NCBI GenBank assembly: GCA_938004235.1 | Contig: CALKWL010000212.1 | Coordinates: 1-18,292 of the forward strand | Length of the DNA: 18,292 bases | Reading direction: 5' to 3' | From: an uncultured Gammaproteobacteria bacterium | GTDB taxonomy: Bacteria > Pseudomonadota > Gammaproteobacteria > Halothiobacillales > Halothiobacillaceae | Part shown: one piece after another, positions 14,420 to 18,292 of the stretch | How the letters are laid out: each line of letters begins with the position of its first letter | Position numbering within the stretch: position 1 is the stretch's first letter | Notes under the pieces: generated by a model | What the model was told of the DNA's origin: nothing | Seen by the model: the letters and a program-made list of their open reading frames with translations, nothing else | Databases searched by the model: none | Program-made: the position numbers and the translations under genes

Positions 14420-14878
14420 ATGCACAACAGATTGTTTTTTGCAGTTATTTTTAGCTTGAGCGCGGGGCTTGCGCCACTGGCCAAGGCAGCATGCGAACCT
14501 GACAGCAAGACGGTGTTTTCCTGCCAGACGGCCAAGGGCAAGCTGATTCAGGTCTGCGATAGCGGAAAGACCATCGACTACAGCTTTGGTAAACCGGAGC
14601 TTGCCCCGGAAATGGTCGTGCGCGCTCCTAGAAACGAGGCCTCAACGTTCCAGTGGCAGGGGATCGGGCGCTACATCAATTATTCGGTGTCGATTCCGCA
14701 TGGCAACACGGTTTACAGCGTGTTCTGGAGTCTCGACAAGCTTAGCGAGAGCCATGCAATCGAGGCGGGCGTAAATGTGGAGGTGAACAAAAAACTGGTC
14801 GCCACGGTGCCGTGCGTTGACGGCAAGCGCGCGGTGCAAAATATCGAAGGCATTGATCTCAAGCCTGCCGCAGATTAG
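14420..14878 (+). CDS. Small secreted protein with four cysteines, function unknown
   Basis: 152 aa. The first 23 residues form a clear signal peptide (charged start, hydrophobic core, AKA before the probable cleavage site), so the protein is exported to the periplasm or beyond. The mature part has Cys at 25, 35, 46 and 132, which could form two disulfides. It contains no motif I can tie to an activity; FSCQTAKGKLIQVCDSG and WQGIGRYINYSVSIPHGNTVYSVFW look like a conserved hypothetical family, possibly beta-rich. I chose the ATG at 14420 because GGAAG lies about seven bases upstream and the signal peptide starts there; the frame is open to 14342 inside hairpin array C. It follows array C by 34 bp and precedes rlhA by 26 bp. 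Confidence 0.75.
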   Translation: MHNRLFFAVIFSLSAGLAPLAKAACEPDSKTVFSCQTAKGKLIQVCDSGKTIDYSFGKPELAPEMVVRAPRNEASTFQWQGIGRYINYSVSIPHGNTVYSVFWSLDKLSESHAIEAGVNVEVNKKLVATVPCVDGKRAVQNIEGIDLKPAAD

Positions 14879-14904
14879 GTTCGTTCAGGTTAAAAAAATC
14901 TACC

Positions 14905-16851
14905 ATGCAAGCCCATCAACTCGAACTCCTCGCCCCGGCGCGCGATGCCGATATCGGCATCGAGGCCATCAACCACGGCGCGGACGCGGTCTATATCGGC
15001 GGTCCCGGCTTCGGCGCGCGCAAGGCGGCGGACAACGACGTGGCCGACATCGCCCGGCTGGTCGACTATGCGCACCGTTTCCACGCGCGCATCCATGTCA
15101 CGCTCAACACCATCCTGCGCGACGACGAGCTGGAACCGGCGCGCCGACTCGCGCACCAGCTGTATGACGCGGGCGTCGATTCGCTCATCATCCAGGACAT
15201 GGGCCTGCTGGAGCTGGACCTTCCGCCCATCCAGCTGCATGCCAGCACCCAGTGCGACATCCGCACCCCGGAGAAGGCGCGCTTCCTGCAGGATGCGGGC
15301 TTGTCGCAACTCGTACTCGCGCGTGAGCTCGATCTGGCACAAATTCAAGCCATCCGCGCCGCCACCTCCGTGCCCTTGGAGTTTTTCATCCACGGCGCGC
15401 TGTGCGTGGCCTATTCCGGCCAGTGCTACATCTCCGAGGCGCATACCGGGCGCAGCGCCAACCGGGGCGAATGCAACCAGGCATGCCGCCTGCCCTACCA
15501 GGTGACGGATGCGCAGGGCCGCATCATCGCGCACGACAAGCACGTGCTGTCGATGAAGGACAACGACCAGAGCGCGAACCTCGCCGCCCTGATCGACGCG
15601 GGCATCCAGAGCTTCAAGATCGAAGGCCGCTACAAGGACATGGGCTACGTGAAGAACATCACCGCCCATTACCGCCGCCTGCTGGATGGCATCCTCGAAG
15701 GTCGCCCGGAACTCGCCCGCGCCTCCAGCGGGCGCAGCCGCTTCAGCTTCACGCCGGACCCGGTGCAGAACTTCAACCGCGACGCGACCGACTACTTCGT
15801 GCAGGGCCGCCAGATCGACATCGGTTCGTTCGACTCGCCCAAGAACCCCGGTCGCCCCATCGGCCATGTTGCCAAGGTCAATAAGGACTCGGTCGACCTC
15901 GATACCGATGCGACCCTGCATAACGGCGACGGCCTGTGCTATTTCGACCTCCACAAGGAGCTGGTCGGCATGGCGATCAACACCGCCGAGCAGCTATCCG
16001 AAGGCCGCTGGCGCGTGGTGCCGAAAGACCCGATTGCGGAACTGCGCCATCTGAAAGCGGGCGTCGAGATCAACCGCAACCGCGACATGGACTGGATGCG
16101 GACGATGGACAAGAAATCCAGCGACCGCCGCATCGGTGTGTGGATGCGACTGGATGAAACCGCCGATGGCCTCGCCCTGAGCCTGACCGATGAAGACGGC
16201 CACAGCGCCACCGTGCCGCTGGCCGTCAACAAAGAACCGGCCAAGGACGCTGCCCGCGCCGAGGCCAGCCTGCGCGAAAACCTCGGCAAGCTTGGCGCCA
16301 CCATTTTCGAGCCTGCCGAGATCGCCTTGAACCTGTCGCAACCGTGGTTCGTACCCGCCTCCGTCGTCAACAACCTGCGCCGCGAAGGCATCGAAGCGCT
16401 GGAAGCCGTGCGCAAGGCCGCGCTGCAACGCCTGCCGCGCGCCGTGCCGGTCGAACCGCCCGTGCCCTATCCGGAAGAAACTCTTAGCTACCTCGCCAAT
16501 GTGTTCAACCACAAGGCGCATGATTTCTACGCCAGGCACGGCGTGAAGATCATCGAGGCGGCGTACGAGAGCCACGAGGAAGAGGGCGAGGTGTCGCTGA
16601 TGATCACCAAGCACTGCGTGCGCTACAGCCTGAGCCTCTGCCCCAAGCAGACGCGCGGCGTGACCGGCGTGCACGGCACCATCAAGGCCGAGCCGCTCTG
16701 GCTCATGAATGGCAGCGAAAAGCTCAAGCTTACGTTCGACTGCAAGCCCTGCGAGATGCACGTGGTCGGCAAGCTCAAGCGCGGCGTCGTCCAGGCCCGC
16801 GCCCGCGAGGCGCAGACCGTACCGCTTAGGTTTTACAAGACGCGGCCGTAA
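14905..16851 (+). CDS. rlhA: U32-family 23S rRNA 5-hydroxycytidine synthase (RlhA-like)
   Basis: Peptidase-U32-family protein of 648 aa. In E. coli, RlhA (653 aa) is needed for hydroxylation of C2501 in 23S rRNA, and the shorter relative TrhP (about 450 aa) acts on tRNA; the full length here favours RlhA. The N-terminal TIM-barrel-like domain starts LELLAPARDADIGIEAINHGADAVYIGG. The family signature EFFIHGALCVAYSGQCYIS is at 159-177, and Cys167, 174, 190 and 194 are the likely iron-sulfur ligands. The C-terminal part contains further conserved cysteines (HCVRYSLSLCPKQ and DCKPCEMHVVGKL). No strong ribosome binding site is visible; AGG lies about 16 bases upstream of the ATG. It is on the same strand as, and just downstream of, the small secreted protein gene. 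Confidence 0.88.
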   Translation: MQAHQLELLAPARDADIGIEAINHGADAVYIGGPGFGARKAADNDVADIARLVDYAHRFHARIHVTLNTILRDDELEPARRLAHQLYDAGVDSLIIQDMGLLELDLPPIQLHASTQCDIRTPEKARFLQDAGLSQLVLARELDLAQIQAIRAATSVPLEFFIHGALCVAYSGQCYISEAHTGRSANRGECNQACRLPYQVTDAQGRIIAHDKHVLSMKDNDQSANLAALIDAGIQSFKIEGRYKDMGYVKNITAHYRRLLDGILEGRPELARASSGRSRFSFTPDPVQNFNRDATDYFVQGRQIDIGSFDSPKNPGRPIGHVAKVNKDSVDLDTDATLHNGDGLCYFDLHKELVGMAINTAEQLSEGRWRVVPKDPIAELRHLKAGVEINRNRDMDWMRTMDKKSSDRRIGVWMRLDETADGLALSLTDEDGHSATVPLAVNKEPAKDAARAEASLRENLGKLGATIFEPAEIALNLSQPWFVPASVVNNLRREGIEALEAVRKAALQRLPRAVPVEPPVPYPEETLSYLANVFNHKAHDFYARHGVKIIEAAYESHEEEGEVSLMITKHCVRYSLSLCPKQTRGVTGVHGTIKAEPLWLMNGSEKLKLTFDCKPCEMHVVGKLKRGVVQARAREAQTVPLRFYKTRP

Positions 16852-16914
16852 ACCCTCGGACAGCAGAAAAGCGGGCGCTTACCTGGATGTTGAAAACACG
16901 CATTTCAATATCTC

Positions 16915-17961
16915 TTACACCAGCCCCCGCTTCTTCAAGCCATCCTTCAGATACGCATACAAAATCGGACTGACAATCAGCCCCGGAATGCCCGCGATAC
17001 GCTCCATCGCCAGCATGGCAATCAGTATTTCCCAGGCTCTGGCGCGGATATGACCGCCGACAATCCGCGCGTTGAGGAAATACTCCACCTTGTGAATCAC
17101 GACCAGGAAGCTCAGGGAGGCCACCGCCACACTGAACGAGTGGGACAGGCTGATCACCGTAATGACGGTATTGCTGACCAGATTGCCGACGATCGGTATG
17201 AATCCCATGACAAAGGTCACCAGCACCATCGTCTTCACCAGCGGCAATTGCACACCGGCCAGCGGCAGAACCACCAGCAGATAAATCGCCGTCAGCGAGG
17301 TATTGACGGTGGAAATCCACGCCTGCGCGGAAACGATGCGGCCGAAGGCCGCGCTGAAGGCGCGGATCTCATCCAGCAGAGCTCGCGCCAGCGGCCCCGC
17401 CTGTTGCGGGTCCTGGGCCTCGCTGTGCAAGGAAACCATCGCCCCGATAATCAACCCGATCACCATGTGGATCAGCCCGAAACCAACCGCCCCGCCCGCC
17501 GAGCCGACATCGGCCGCATGCGCGCTCAACCACTGCACCGCCTTGTCACGCAAGGTTTCCGCATCCGGCGGCAGCCACTGCACAGCCCAACCCGGCAACG
17601 CCGCCTTGGTATCCGCCAGGATGCGGGCCATCTGATTCATCAACCCCTCCACCCCCTCCTGCCCGCTGCCATGCAGGAAATGCAGAATGGCCAGACCGCC
17701 CAGAGTCAGGGCCGCCAGAACCAGCGAAGACACCAGGAAAACGGCCGTCACCCGCGCGTAGTGCGAGGACAGCACCGGACTGATCAAACGCCGCGCGATG
17801 AGATGCACCATCTGATGCATCAGCAAGCCCGCCAGAAGCGCCGGCAACAAGTGCTCCCCAACGACGAAAAAAACCGCCAGGATAATCAGCGCGAAGGCCA
17901 TCCAGGGCATCCAGGGCGTGGCATCCAGCGACACGGGCAGGCAAAGGCGAGGCGAGCTCAA
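16915..17961 (-). CDS. AI-2E family transporter
   Basis: 348-aa integral membrane protein of the AI-2E (TqsA/PerM) family. Members have been linked to export of autoinducer-2 or to ion exchange; the substrate here cannot be told. The layout is typical: paired hydrophobic segments at about 18-50 and 70-95, a soluble amphipathic region (about 100-155), then a membrane-rich C-terminal half with VNTSLTAIYLLVVLPLAGVQLPL, FMGFIPIVGNLVSNTVI, and ILIAMLAMERIAGIPGLIVSPILYAYLKDGL, which identify the family. The start appears to be TTG at 17961: AAGGA lies nine bases upstream, while the first in-frame ATG codons are 17 and more residues later. It is convergent with rlhA and separated from it by 63 bp. 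Confidence 0.87.
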   Translation of the reverse strand: MSSPRLCLPVSLDATPWMPWMAFALIILAVFFVVGEHLLPALLAGLLMHQMVHLIARRLISPVLSSHYARVTAVFLVSSLVLAALTLGGLAILHFLHGSGQEGVEGLMNQMARILADTKAALPGWAVQWLPPDAETLRDKAVQWLSAHAADVGSAGGAVGFGLIHMVIGLIIGAMVSLHSEAQDPQQAGPLARALLDEIRAFSAAFGRIVSAQAWISTVNTSLTAIYLLVVLPLAGVQLPLVKTMVLVTFVMGFIPIVGNLVSNTVITVISLSHSFSVAVASLSFLVVIHKVEYFLNARIVGGHIRARAWEILIAMLAMERIAGIPGLIVSPILYAYLKDGLKKRGLV

Positions 17962-18047
17962 GACGGTTTTCCTTGTGGTGAGGGATCGATGATTTTTACT
18001 GGTTTCAATAATGTGTAGATGGTGCGGCCAAAGCTATTCGCCCCTCG

Positions 18048-18246
18048 CTAAAGAACCTGCCGCATCCGCTCCAGCGCATCCATAATGACCCGACGCGGCG
18101 CACCGATATTCAGGCGCATAAACCCCTCACCACCCTGGCCGTAAATCACGCCGGAGCTCATGCCGACCTTGGCTTTTTCGACCAACAGCTTCTGCAAGGC
18201 CTTGTCATCCAGCCCCAGAGCCTTCATCAGGTCGCGACAATCCAGC
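18048..18246 (-). CDS. C-terminal end of MalY/PatB-type cystathionine beta-lyase (partial)
   Basis: Only the last 66 codons are present; the gene runs off the genomic part of the contig at 18246. LDCRDLMKALGLDDKALQKLLVEKAKVGMSSG, followed by GEGFMRLNIGAPRRVIMDALERM, matches the C-terminus of MalY/PatB-type PLP-dependent lyases (fold type I aminotransferase family). In these enzymes the Arg of the FxRLN motif binds the substrate carboxylate. The PLP lysine lies in the missing part. The apparent start giving MCSSDL comes from adapter sequence and is not real. The gene is upstream of the AI-2E transporter gene on the same strand, with an 86-bp gap. Confidence 0.8.
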
Positions 18247-18292
18247 AGATCGGAAGAGCACACGTCTGAACTCCAGTCACGTCAGTCAATCT
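18247..18292. other. Illumina TruSeq adapter plus 8-base index (artefact)
   Basis: From 18247 the sequence begins AGATCGGAAGAGCACACG and continues through the full 34-base TruSeq read-1 adapter to 18280. GTCAGTCA at 18281-18288 occupies the index position, and ATCT begins the next fixed adapter part. This is unremoved library adapter, not genome. It also supplies a false GTG start to the adjacent truncated gene. Confidence 0.98.

Noticed and set aside
18048..18263. Complete small protein starting MCSSDL
   Set aside because: The first codons are reverse-complemented Illumina adapter; the true protein is a truncated MalY/PatB-type lyase.

Overview
This 18.3-kb window is GC-rich chromosomal DNA that looks proteobacterial, most likely gammaproteobacterial. 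The evidence is an AmpG-type permease, a RluD pseudouridine synthase, a full-length RlhA-type U32 protein, a RhlE helicase and a FinO/ProQ-domain protein. No genus can be named from the sequence alone. The last 46 bases (18247-18292) are Illumina TruSeq adapter plus index, so this is the right end of an assembled contig and the last gene is cut there.

Layout. (1) 124-3318, minus strand: a MacAB-like exporter operon in the order adaptor, ATPase, permease. A pair of GC-rich palindromes separates the ATPase from the permease. (2) 3319-3800: a 482-bp divergent intergenic region holding a tandem array of five hairpins (array A) and a 141-bp MITE-like element. (3) 3801-5663, plus strand: an exported serine hydrolase of the class C beta-lactamase fold. 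(4) 5749-7785, minus strand: a YeeZ-like Rossmann protein with a second, unrelated 159-bp MITE-like element inserted in frame, and a FinO/ProQ-domain protein. Hairpin array B lies upstream of the latter. (5) 8030-12561, minus strand: AmpG-like permease, membrane-anchored TPR protein, RluD, and a DUF4239 membrane protein. (6) 12795-16851, plus strand: RhlE with a terminator-like hairpin just before its ribosome binding site, hairpin array C, a small secreted four-cysteine protein of unknown function, and RlhA. (7) 16915-18246, minus strand: an AI-2E family transporter and the 3' end of a MalY/PatB-type lyase.

Most genes are housekeeping or common transport functions. Several act on RNA: RluD and RlhA modify 23S rRNA, RhlE remodels RNA, and the FinO/ProQ protein should bind structured RNA. 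The unusual content is between genes. Three arrays of up to five different palindromes share module order and loop sequences, while their stems differ by paired changes on both arms. In each case the array lies upstream of, and on the same strand as, the next gene. Two further palindromic elements are MITE-like, and one of them has become about 54 residues of a protein.
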